Source: Locusta migratoria (Eukaryota > Arthropoda > Insecta > Orthoptera > Acrididae). From it: 64,000 nt of DNA. Under the pieces are notes generated by a model that was given only the letters and a program-made list of their open reading frames with translations, was not told the DNA's origin and searched no databases. The translations under genes and the position numbers were made by a program. Shown piece by piece: positions 23,901 to 36,768 of the stretch. Position 1 is the stretch's first letter, and each line of letters starts with the position of its first letter. Location: the NCBI GenBank assembly GCA_026315105.1, contig CM048744.1:662349676-662413675 (forward strand). The letters run 5' to 3'.

Positions 23901-26900
23901 CTGTGTAACAGACCTGGACAATGCAAGTGTTGTGTTGGCTAGCCTTGTACAATACACAACCCTGACTGCATTTAGTAATTCTCCAATTATGTCTGCCTGT
24001 CCTGACAGTGGTGATTTGAACTTGAATTTATCACACGGTGTTGGTGTTTCCCACGTACTACCCGCATCACGTGATGCGCCAGCCACTCCGCGAGTGCAAC
24101 AATCATTCCCCACATACCACACGGCTGACACACAAGAACAGTTTCGGCTTCATTTATTTGTGCATCCACCCGCTTTCAAGGCACACACCAGTGTCTCAGT
24201 CCATTTGGCAAATCTTTGACCATTTCTCACTCGATGATGCTGCCCGCTATCTGTGCATAATCACTCATCTTCACAAACATGTTGATGTGATCTACGATCT
24301 AGCGACCTCTCCCCCTTCTGCCAGTCGGTATTCCATCACCAAGAAAACTATGATCAAGAGGGTCACTCACATTTCCGAGGAAACGATCAGGCACATCATC
24401 CACGAAGAATACCTGGGCGAGAAAAATTCGTCCCAACTATGGTGCCGCCTCTGCTGGCTGATCAATGAACATGATATGCCTGACTCCACTCTTATGGCTG
24501 TTCGGTCTAGTAAACCTTCACTCGTGGTACAGACCACCATCATCTACAACATTCTCCAGCCTCCAAGCGAACGCATCCATATTACTGACAGGGTGTACAA
24601 ATATCATCTTCACAAGGTTCATCAGCCATGTTTTTTGTCCACGGCTCAACCCCAGTCCTACCTGCTGCTGGGCAGGCTGCCCATGCAACACAGAGCCCAC
24701 AGGCAGGCAGCCTACATGCAGATCAGGTGACAGCTGCTCTGTCTCTGCCCCAGCCTCCAGCACTCCCTGATAACAGATCCTCAGACACCGACAATGGCCT
24801 GCCCCCTCTGATCCGCTTTCCACAGGAGCAGGCTCTCCACTATGTTTATTGTTACTATCAAAGCCATTTTGGTGATGTGGCAAAGAAGTGTCATTCGCCG
24901 TACCTTCACCCAAATGCAGAGCGCAGGAGTGTTTAGGCGCCCCCTCCTACCCTGATGAGAATGTGCGCCAACATGTGCTTCATTCGGTTTTCGATGCCTC
25001 TCCATCAGGCAGTCGCCTGTACTTTCATGACTGTGGCAGTAATGCACGCTTCCTCATTGACGCTGGTCCCGATGTTTCTTTGCTACCCACTTTGATGGCC
25101 ACTGGCCCCCTCCATCCTCACAGTGCTACACTTCATTCCGCTAATGCCACTCATCTGCTGTGTGTGGGTCCTATGACTTTCCCTGTCAACTTGTCACCAA
25201 AGTGTAAACTTAAATGGAATTTTTGTTGGTTGACATTTCAGCACCAATTATCAGCATTGATTTTTTTATCACTCCAAAAACTCTCCCCCAATGTTGTGTG
25301 ATACTAAGTGTTCCATCACCCTTTTTCTTGTGCTCTGACTGTTCTGCATATGCAGAGACTGAAAGCCTACACATTATGTTCATGAGTGTTTAAAAAAAAA
25401 CCTGGCAAGTTTGACTAACTCTTCTCAAAGTGTACCCATGAACATGATCGAGTGCTTCAGTTGTACCATCGGAAAGAAACCACTGCTCATGTGTGGTTTG
25501 ATGCTATCAAACAGTTGGAGACACTTGTCAAAGTGGTTGAATGAACATGAACAAGTGCTGCATCTATAGCGTGAGAATGAAGACATCACTCACTGTCTTG
25601 CAGTTGACAAGACACAGCTGGCATCTACTAGGCATCATTTGTCGTCTCTTCAGTTGCTTTGGAAGGATTGCCACTCCAAGGTTAGTACGGGTTTACCCTT
25701 GTGAGCATTCCCAGTGCCAACGCACTCACGTGCAAGGTTTCACTGCTTGTGACAGTTCTGTCCCCCACACCATTCGTACGAGGACATTTGTAAACAAAAC
25801 TTGGTTGTCATGAATATGCCTTGTGCAGACCATGATCATCTCTTGTTCCACGCTCTCCCACTTCACTGGTCGAGCAGTCTGCTAGTACAATGTGCACACC
25901 ATTGCCCACATGGGACCTCTCCAGGAATTTCTTGAAAGTCTTTAATGCACTGCCACTCTCCTCCGATACTTCATGTGACTTGTGTTGTACCACGTCTTCC
26001 CTCCTGGCGCGCCACCTCACCCCGTCACAACAAACAGCAAGTGTGTATGTAAGGAAATGCTCCCCTATATGCCCACCGTGTCTCAGTAGTCATGAACGGC
26101 ATAGTACATAAACTCCATCTCATTGATGGGCCTCCCACCTCCAGCAAACTGTGCCACCTTTGCCCAGAGATACTGGCAGCTGTTAAACAACAAATCTCAG
26201 AACTTTTGGAATTGGGTGTCACTGAGCCTTTGCCCAGCTACTGGTCATCACCCATTCATTTAGTACCCAAGCAAAATGGCACCTGGCACATATGTGGGGA
26301 TTACTGCAGACTCAATGCATGTATGCTCATGCACAATTACCCTATTTCAAACATTGCTGATTCTACTCAAACTTTGGCGGATTCTATAGTGTTTTCTGTT
26401 GTGAATTGCAAGCGTGCTTATCACCAGGTTCCCATGGCTGAGGACTTTGAAAAGACTGCTATCACCACTTCTATATGCTTGTTAACTACCATTTCATGCC
26501 ATTTGGTCTAAAAAATGTGACACAAACTTGGCAATGCTTAATTAATGAGATGTTTTTTCCTTTAAAATTTTGCTTCGCATACCTCGATGACATCTTAGTG
26601 TTCAGCTACTCCGTCAAGGAGAACAAGAAACATGTACAATTCCTCCTTGAAACTCTGGCCATAGCGGGCATCAAACTTAATGACAGCAAACAACAGTTAT
26701 AAGAATGCTCAGTGCTTTTCCTTGGCTTCACAGTTTCTGCCACCCCCCCCCCCTCACCCCCAAGAAAATCGACCACATCAGAAACCTACCACTTCCTTCG
26801 ACTTTCAAAGAATTGCGCCATTTCTTTGAAATCATTTACTATTACTGACATTGTCTACCCAGTGCAGCTGAGCTTCAAGCCCCACTTACAGACACTTCAG

Positions 26901-29900
26901 CTAGCAAGCACACCTCTGTTCCTTGGGCGAACACTATGACTTCCACATTTTCTGCCTTCAAAGATCTCCTATCCCAAGATGTCACTATTGCTCACCATCA
27001 TTCTGATGCCAAACTTTTCATCACCCATGGATGCCAGTGACATTGCCAATCCTTCGATGGTGCCTCTTGCTGCTGCTGTCACCAACCCTCCAGCACACCT
27101 CACTCTCTGCAGGTCCTGCTATTTCGACTATATCACTCTGTTCACCACTGATTTCCATTATATCAAGGGTGTGTACAATATTGTTGCCGATTTTCTGTCA
27201 TGCACTGACGTGCTCTCATCTTTCTTCGATCTCTCTAATCTCGCCTCTCTTCAGGCTGGGGATTAAGACACAATGCAACTCATTCGTGACCCTAACTCTT
27301 CTCTTTGACCCATCTGCACCACCTTCCATGGTGTCTCTGGTGAGGTTTGGTGTGAGAAAGTGATGGGCATGCCCCGTCCCTATATTCCTCGCTGCCTCAG
27401 GCAAGAAAACTTCGATAAACATCACAACCTAGCTCATCCTGGTATTAAGTTTTCCACCAACCTAGTCACCGACTGTTTTGTCTGGCGTGACATGAGACAG
27501 GATTGTCAAGCTTGAGGTCAAGCCTGTGTCCCCTGTCAGCGAAGCAAGGTTCAGACTCATACTACCCCTTTCTTGGGCTCTTTTCCTATCCCTGCTGGCC
27601 GTTTCCAACATGTTCATAATGACCTAGTCAGCCTCCTTCCTCCGGTCGACAGATTCGCTACCTCCTCCCTGCTACTGATCGTACCAATTGCTGCGCAGAA
27701 GCCACACCACTCCCTATCATCACCGTGGAGACGGTTGCTCGTGTGTTTTTGCACTCCTGAACTGCTCGCTTTGACTGCCCAGCTGTCATCACCACAGAGC
27801 AGGGCAGACAATTTGCGTCAGATCTCTTTCAAAATTTATGTTACCTTTTTGGAATTCGGCACATTCATACCACAGCATGTCATCCTCAAGGTAATGGCTT
27901 AATCTAACAAAGGCACCGAACACTTGAACTGGCTCTTATGTGTCATTATTCACTGCAGCTTGAGACTCTCCCTTTGGTCCTTCTAGGTCTCCGCTCCACA
28001 TACAAAGATGAAAGATGACCTGAAGTGCACAGTGGCTGAATTCATCTATGACCAAAAGTTGACTCTCCCTGGTGGGCTTGTCCACTCCTCACCTCCCCAT
28101 CCTCCATCTGACCTTCCACCCCTTGTTGACAGAATCAGACTCTACTGGTCCAAACTCTACCCCCCCCCCCCCCCCTGTGTCCAGCCATCCCCCCCCCCCC
28201 CCCCCGCTAATCTTGTCCCTTAGTCCTTGGAGACACTCGTGCATTACTCCAGGACAAGTCCATCTACTTCCCCCCTCCAGCCCCCTTATTCCGGACTGCA
28301 CCGGGACCTTAAGGGGGGTTGACAACACCTTCACAATAGCTATCAATGATTCACCTGCCACTGTTTCCGCACCTCAAACAGGCTCACATCTACCCGGATC
28401 CTTTCCCTCCTCAGCTTCAGCCAGACTCCACTAGTTCCCCTGTACCCTCCCTCGCCTCTCCTTGCCCTCCCCCTTTATCCACTGCCTTGCCTTGTGCCTC
28501 CCGTTTCCCCTCCTCTACACTGTCCCCTCCCTCTCCCCCTTCCAAGGTTTCTTACTTCCCCCCCCTTCTCACCTCCCCTGCCCTCGAGTTCGTGATTCCT
28601 GTCCCCCCTCCTCTTGTCACTCATCTCTCCATCATCTTCCATTACAGCTCAATTTTCATTCTTTGCTGGTCCTCAACTGCCCCCTCTCCTCCCTCCAGTG
28701 TTGAGCAGCAACTTTTTAAGTACATCCCCCTTCCCAATGAGGTTGCCCCGTCTGCCATGCGAGCCTTCCTGCTACCTCCCTCCAAGAGGACTTGACTAAA
28801 TTGAGCTAGTTTGGCTCATTCAACTCAGTCTGTTCCAAGTTCCAAAGCCCAAGGACCTTGTGGGTCATTTCTAGTCAGAGATCCCTATCCAGGAGACCAA
28901 TGTCCAAGGGCCAAGACGTGGTGGCCTGCTTGGCCAGGCGACTGAATCATTCATTCCCCAGGATGCGAATGAGGTCTGGGGTCCAAACAAAAATGACTAA
29001 AAGCCTTAATCATCAAGGGTGAAGACAGCATCTTGAATTGACCGCACAAAGTGGTGCTTGGGAAGAATCTGGTCAAGGGCTTGCAAGCCACTCAGGGAGT
29101 CACTGCAGATAACTATAAACTCCCTGGGGCAGACTCAGAAATGTTGATGAGCGCAAGAGATAGCGACCAGCTCTGCTGTAAAAATGCTGCTCCACATGGT
29201 CACCATGACATAAGCATACCCAGAATGGCAGTCTACAAGGGAACCATCTGTGTATACTACTTCTGCACCATGGAATGAATTAATTAGTGCCTGGAACTGG
29301 CGACACAGGGTCAATGGTGAAACAGAGGCTTTTGAGTCACTGGACAAATCTAACCAAAGCTGCAAGCGAGTAATGAACTAAGAAGGTGTACGGGAAGGCT
29401 AGCAAAAATTTGGAGGTAGAGGAAGGGACTCAAAGGATGTCAGAAGGAAACGAGCTCAAACCACAATCGGGAGACCCAACCTCGGTCGTCATTGTGGGAA
29501 AGGGAGGACAGCTGCTGGGAAGAGAATCCCGCGATTCAGATGGTGAGGTGAAGTGTGAAATCGGGCGACATAAGAAGGCAGCTGCCGGCAGATTTGTGGG
29601 GGAGGAACCCCCGTTTTAGCAAGGAGACTTGCCACTGGATTTAAGCAGAAGGCCCCTGTCACAAAACGAGCACCACTATGATGAACTGGGTCCTAGACAC
29701 ACAATGCAGAAGGAAGTGCAGAATCGTGTACCAGGCTGCCGTATTCCAGATGTGATTCGATGAGGGCCTTATATATCCGCAGGAGAGATGTACAGGCAGC
29801 TTCCTAGACGGAGTGGCTGAGGCAGCGGAGAATATTCAAGTGGCACCAACACTTATGTCACAGCTGTTGAAGGTGCAGAACCCACATAAGACAGGCATTG

Positions 29901-32900
29901 AACAGCATGTCTAAAAAGCGATGTGTCTCTTCAATGTGAAGCAGGTCTTTACCCAAATACAGTTCAGTGTCCAGGTGCACTGCCCGATGGCGACAGAAGT
30001 GAATGACCTGGGTTTTGAAAACAGAAATTGGAACCAATGGGCTAAGGCCCAGGACTGTGATTTTCTAATGGCTCCCTGCAGATACCTTTCAGTGAGACCA
30101 AAGCCAGTGGAATGGAAGTACATGCAGAAGTCATCAGCATACCGAGATGAAGAAACCTCCGACCCCCCCCCCCCCCCATCACAGCAAGGCCATTGATAAC
30201 GATAAAAAGGAGAGGGACACTAAGGGCAGAATCCTGTGGGCCACCGTTCTTCTATATGTGAGGTGTGCTGAGGGAGGTACAAAACCAAACCCAAAAAGAG
30301 CGGAGTGAAAGGAAGTTCTGAATAAAAAGTGGAACCTGACCCCGCAAGCCCCAACTGTGCAATGCAGCCAGAATATGGTGGTACCAGGTGGTACCGTACA
30401 GCTTCCAGAGATAAAGAAAGATGGGAACAAGGTGCTCACATATAATGAATGTTGTACAAATGGCAGACTCCAGAGCCACTAAGTTGGCAATAGTGAGCAG
30501 CCTTGAAGGTAGTTCCCCTGTTGTGGGAACAGGAAACCCCTATCTTCAAAGGATCTATGAGCCGCCAACTCACTGAAGGGCTTGCACAGAATGTTGGTAA
30601 GGATAATCGGTTAACAGCTATTAGCCACCTGCAGATCAGCACCAGGTTTGATCACTAGGATGATGATGCTTTCCCGCCAATGTGAGGGGAAAACCCCCTC
30701 TGCCCATATATGGTTAAACAGTGTGAGAAGCTGGTGTTGGAACTCTGCTGAAAGGTGACTGAGGAACTAGCTGTGGATGCAATCTGGTCCTGGAGAGGTA
30801 TTGGGGCATGCAGCAAGGGCAGTTTAGAGCTCCCAGTCACTGAACAAGGCACTGTATTTTTCCTCACGGTGCGTATGAAAGGACAGCCATTGCCGTTCGA
30901 CCTGCTCTTTGAGGATGCAGAAGTTCACACTGTAAGCTACAGTCACAGAGTAGCGAGCATAATAGACTGCCGTGTGTTCAGTGATAGCAGTTGGGTCTGT
31001 GCATGCGGTACTCTGAATTGTAGGCTGGGGATCGCTGCCGGCGGATGGTACCCAAAAAGGCGCCTCACCTGCGACCACACCCGAGATGGAGAGGCATGAG
31101 AGTCGATGCTGGCAACATACTTCTCCCAACAATACTGCTTACTCTGTCGGATTAGCTGTCAAGCTCTGGTCCAGAGACATTTAAAGGCAATCAGGTTTTC
31201 TATGGTGGAGTGGCACTGGAGGGACCACTGGCAATCCCGGATGGCTCAGCAATCTTCGGCGTCCAACAGGGCACAATCTTACAGTGAGGGGAGCCAGAAG
31301 TGGTGGGATCAGTTGCCTCAGTGGTGGAAATGATGGCAGCAGTGATCTGATGAACCACCATGTCCTCATCAGCTGGCAGTGGTACAGGAACCATAGCAGC
31401 TGAGGTGTAACTCTGCCAATCAGCTGTACGGAGAGACTATCAAGGCGGGTGGCCTGCACGTTGAAAATGCAGGAGCAACAAAAGGATAGGAAAATGGTCA
31501 CTACTGCAAAGGTGATCAAGGACCCTGCAACAGAAAAGCAGGAGCAGGCTCCGGCTACAAACAGTTAGGTCTATTGCCAACTACGTGCCTCGCACCACAC
31601 AAAAATGTGTGGAAGCACCACTGTTTAAAAGGCAGATGTCCTTCTGTGACCAAAGTGCCTCTATATCCCTACTGTGGCCTGTGGTTGCACTCCACCCCAC
31701 AATGGGTAGCGGGCATTAAAATCCCCCAAAAGTAGAAATGGTGGGGGGTAGCTGCGCGATCAGTGCAGCAATGTCGGTGAAAAAGACAGCCTCAACCAGG
31801 GGAAGGTAAATGGAACAGATGGAGAATTTGTGCATGGCCCGGATTTTAACAGGAACTGCCTCTAGGCTCTTGTGGAAAGGCATGGCAGCACTGAGGATCA
31901 TTGCGAGGATGTAGACACAGACAACTCCCAATACTCTATCATATGAGTCCAGTTTTTGTAGTAGCCCTGAAGGCCTGACGTCTGCTGGGCCAGAAACAAA
32001 GTTTCCTGCAATGCCAAACAGAGCACGGGGAAGTGGTACAACTGCTGCAACTCAGCTAGATGGTTGAAAAAACTGCCGCAATTCCATTGGAGAAGTACTT
32101 TGTCTTTCAGCTGAAAAGCCATAAGAAAAAGATGAGGAATAGTTAGTCCATGGGGACATCTGCTGCCAACTGCTAGGAATCTCTGTCCAAGAATCATAGA
32201 TTCTGCGGAACCTGTTAGTGCGAGATCCTCGGGGGAGGGGGGGGGGGGGAAGCGAGAATCTCGACATCATCCGCTAAAACAGAGGTTGTGAGTGGCTGTG
32301 GCTTTGAAGCCATTAAAGAAACCTTCTTATTGCTCCTCTTTTTCTTTCCATCTCATTGGCCCTTTAGTTTGAAGGCTGGAAGAGTTTCTTGGTAGTGGCA
32401 TAATGGATGGAAAAAGAATGGAAAGCCCTTCTACCAGCAGGTTGTGGATCCTTCAGCCATTGGCTGGGATTCTCTGGTACACTCTGAGAAGATAATATCC
32501 CGAGGGATCCCTTCTGAGTGAGAGGGGCCTGAGGAGGCTGTTCCTTCTCTGGCTGGGGTGGTGGAGACTGGTGTCCCTGACGGTGGAGGGATAATTGTTC
32601 CCACAGGGGGTGTTGGGGGAGCAATGGGTGAAGACGTGCTCCCACCTAACACGGGGACAGTGTGAAGTTAATGGCCCATAGGGCCCACAGAGGTAGGGAG
32701 CACTGTGATACCCTCATCCGCAAAGAAGCTGGTGATGAAGTGACTGCAGCAAAAGATGTTACCATCTGTATGGGGTGGAGCTGCTGGTACTTCTTCCATG
32801 CCGCAGAATAAGTCAACCGGTCCAGAGTATTTATTTCCATTGTTTTCCATTCACAATGTAAAATAGTGCAGGCTGGTGAGCATGGCAGATAATGTTGCCC

Positions 32901-35900
32901 ACAATTCAGGCAAAAAGGGAGGTGGGGTACATGGGGTCCAGATGTGCTGGGCGCCCCCATTCCCTGAAGGTTGGGCTGGAAGTCCATTGAGAGGACATGT
33001 GCCCAAACTTCCAGCACCTGAAACACTGCATAGATACATACGGTTTTATGTCACACTGGTATAGTATTACCTTGACCTTCTCAGGCAGTGTATCACCTTC
33101 AACAGTCAGGATGAAAGCACTGGTGGCAACCCTGTGATCTTTCGGTCCCCAATGGGCAAACCGAACAAAGTGCACACCTCAGCGCTGAAGGTTTGCTGAC
33201 AACTTATCATTGGTCTGAGACAGGAGATCTCTGTGGTGGATTAGACCCTGGACCATGTTTAACGACTTGTGGTGTGTGATACTCACTGGAATATCACCCA
33301 GCTTATTGTAGGCAAGTAACCCTTTCAGGTCCTGCATGCACAATTGTGCATTTCGGGTTTTGCCCACTTTATTTCTTTTTAATTCATGCTACGAAGTTTG
33401 GACCTGCATCACACAATCGCGATGGACTGTGGTAATGTGCACAACATGTTTTAGTTCCATGTTTCTATTCTACATTGGGTGACACCAAGAGTTGGCAAAC
33501 TTCCAGTATAACTTACAATGGCGGCAAGAAAGACTTGTTGACAAGGTGTTAATATCCTTGTTTTGACATGTGAAGCTATCATATAGCAGCCAGTTGATTC
33601 TATATGATCCTGTGATGTTATTGTGTCATTTATTTCAAAGGCATGTTATTGTAAGATGGTGCAAATCATAAAAATTTGTAGTGAAGGCCCATAACAGACA
33701 ATTGTGTGGGCACAAAATTTTTGAAAATGAATTTATTTTCTTTTTTGTAATGAATTATTTTCTGTATTTTGTATCTTAAATGTCCCTCTCTATATTAATG
33801 TCACATCACCTATATCCTTGGTTCCGAAAGGGTTATTGCCGTCAACTGGGTTGGGGATGCCGTCTGTATCAGAGAAGCCCCACATCTTGTCTTCAAGAAA
33901 AATCCCACTTCACCAAACTTACCTTTGAGAAGGTTGTTGAAGAACTGAGGCTTAGTGGACATGAATGACTACCCATCAGAACACACACATACAAGATATT
34001 GTGGCAAGTATGGCTCCCATGGAGTGACAAGGGAAGGGAATGCCTTACGATCATATGTCGTTGCAGTGAATTCAGTCTTTCCATGCTTTAAGATGGCAGT
34101 TTTGCATCCGCCAATGCTGTTACTTGCTCGTTTCATCTTGTTCCCACGAGCAGCTAGTGAACTATACACCCACCCAGAGAGAGCCTAACTTGCCTCGATA
34201 GGCCTAATACAACTGAGGTGGGGCAGGTTCCCCGGATGTTGCCTGCCAGAAACTGTTTCACCTCAACAGCCATGCATCTCCTTGGCAAGTAGCACACCTT
34301 GAGGTTTTTTAAAATTATTATTACTATTATCATTATTATTATTATATAGAGGTTTGTACCATCCTCACAACCTGGGCAATTAAGCTAAGATCTCTGGGCT
34401 CTTTAACGTACAACGTTCGGCCGTCGCAGCATACTGCTGAGGCATGCACAGAGCTTATGGTGTGGAGGACTGTTGGCATGACCCAGTCCCCAGCTTGGGA
34501 TTCTGGATTTTCTGAGCCTGTACTCAGCAAATTAATGCTGAGCCTCCTGCAGGGAAATGCTAAAAATATTATTTCAGTTAGTGTGGAACAGATAATCGCC
34601 AAATTCAGAGTTATATAATGTATTGTACAGGTGGAAACCTTAATCTATGACAGACTAATTTATTGAAAATTTTTGTATACAAGGTTGGTCTTACTTGCAT
34701 CCAGTGATCAGAGATCTCACAGTTAGATACAGCTGGCTAGGCACATCAACATGCCTTGACCAGAGTAGCCGTTAATAGTTAGCAAGGAAAGGAATGGTGT
34801 GAGGCATAAGAGGTTACAGGAAGACAATGGTACTAAGAACAGCTCTGTCACCAACCTGATAACATGTCCGTTCCCCTCACTCCCAGCCAATCCAACAAAA
34901 TGTCTCCATCCAATGTTCTGCCCACTTGGCTGCCTTCCCCAGGTGCACCCCCTGTATTACATACTAGGAATTTTATGTCTTCCAGATACCAAATCCTTCT
35001 GTTGTCATTTCAAGTTCTCCTCTTTGACTTTCTCAGTAAAAAGTTGGCCACAGTCAGAAGTGTACTGTACCTTCATGTCATGGAGTGGCAAAGTTGGCAG
35101 TGGTCAAGCAGAATGCTGGGACAAAGCAGCATGTGTCAGTTGTTTGCTAGTGTGTATCAAGTGAGAAAGCCACATCCCAACCAAAAATATGATGAAATGT
35201 TTAATTTTAATCAAACAGCAGTTTCTATTGCAAATGTTCACTGTTTCAATCAATTAGTATTTTTAATTAAATCCTAGGGCTTGGTAGGTGGATGGGATGC
35301 ATGCAAGTAAATTAATCAATTTGTATTGTAAAAGGTAATGATATAATCTTAAAACTAGGGAAATCTCTATTACAAATGATCAACATTTCAAATGTTTAGT
35401 TTCTTTAAAGTGAATAATAGGATACAGTAGGTAGATTGGTGAATGTAAAATGGATCAGGTTGTATTGTAAATAGCAATGACACATTACTAACAAAACTCC
35501 ACTACTGTTAAACCATGGGACATAAAACATTCAATAAGGTTGTCGCACAGTAAAAGCTTACTCAAGTTCAACCAAGTAATCAAATCTCCTGCCATAGTGA
35601 CATGAAAGTTTAACACATGTTTGTAAACACAACAAAGCAGACACTCACTTCAAATATGGCATTAGTAATTCAGTTCCTCACCTCCCTTAGGACACATCAA
35701 AGTGGCACACCATGGGTTACATGAAATTTAGTGTGTTCCCAACCTATAACTGCTATGGAATTGCCACTAACAATGCATGCCCAACTTTAGCCAATATCCT
35801 CAATTCATTCAGTACAAAATTGGTATCAGAATCCAAATCTGACCCACCCCATGATCTCAAACTTTTATGTTTTATGGCAGTGTGCCACAATTTGCATGTT

Positions 35901-36719
35901 ACCATGGTCAGATATTTATTTTTTACTAGGTATGTTATTTGTAGTATTGTTTGGAGGATAAATGTAGAGAATTTTTGGGTTGCCCACCCTTGAGCAAGCG
36001 ACATATAATTGACCATGTGAAAAACATGAAGGCTTTAAGTGGATTCCTGTGATGTTTAATGATTGTCCATGAGCTTTGTTAATTGTCATGGAAAAAGCTA
36101 GACGAACTGGAAATTGAAGTCTTTTGAACTGAAACGGCATATCTGAAGGGATTAAAGGAATGTGAGGTATAAAAACGCCTTCTTCGGCTGATGTTCCTGA
36201 CAAAATCGTTGCTTCAATGAGCTTTTGATGTAAATTTTTGATGATCAGTCGAGTTAATTGCACAGTTGATCCTACTATCAAAAGCAATCTATGATATGGC
36301 ATTCCTGTTAGTTCTAGCGAATTCAGGAACAGCACAGGTTAGTTCACAGCTTGATCTTTATCAATGTAGTGATGTTATGTGTGAAACATCAAATCGATTT
36401 TTTTTAAAGAGATGTATTAAAAAAAATTTCTTTTTTACTACTTTATTTATTTATTCTTATATTTCCTTATTCGTATTCTTATCATTACAGAGAAAGAGCT
36501 GAAGACACTGTATATAACCTCCTTGCTATAGAGTCACAAATGTCATCACTGGCCTTCAGTCCGAATTTTTTTATAATTTGACTATTTTCAACCACCATAT
36601 CTTCCACCCCCTTATAGCTCTCGGCATGGAACTGCTACGATGTACAACGGGAGACTTCGGACAACAATTAAACACAGACCATTTGGTTACGTTCTGTACT
36701 TTTCGCTGCAGAGCGAAAT

Positions 36720-36768
<49 letters not shown>

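Larger units (their letters stand above)
23080..28797 (+). mobile_element. Gypsy-2: Ty3/Gypsy retrotransposon, 3'-truncated
   Basis: It is the same lineage as Gypsy-1. A 5' LTR-like segment (23080-23286) precedes a TGGTGACCCC primer-binding site. Gag, protease, long linker, RT, partial RNase H, integrase and a proline-rich tail follow, all interrupted by stops and frame changes. It stops abruptly at about 28797 against the I-like LINE; no 3' LTR was found. Confidence 0.88.
28800..33420 (-). mobile_element. I-like non-LTR retrotransposon, about 4.6 kb, degenerate
   Basis: Read from 33420 down to 28800: ORF1 with CCHC-type motifs, ORF2 endonuclease, reverse transcriptase and RNase H. An RNase H behind the RT is characteristic of the I/LOA group. 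Stops and frame changes occur in every domain. The junction with Gypsy-2 at about 28797 could mark insertion of either element; no target duplication was identified. Confidence 0.82.

Noticed and set aside
29051..31333. Plus-strand frames in 29.0-31.3 kb that look like ordinary proteins
   Set aside because: The minus strand carries RNase H, RT and endonuclease motifs in the expected LINE order, so the plus frames are antisense.
23080..33420. Gypsy-2 as a complete element with a 3' LTR beyond the I-like LINE
   Set aside because: No sequence resembling its 5' LTR was found after 33.4 kb, so the 3' end appears lost.
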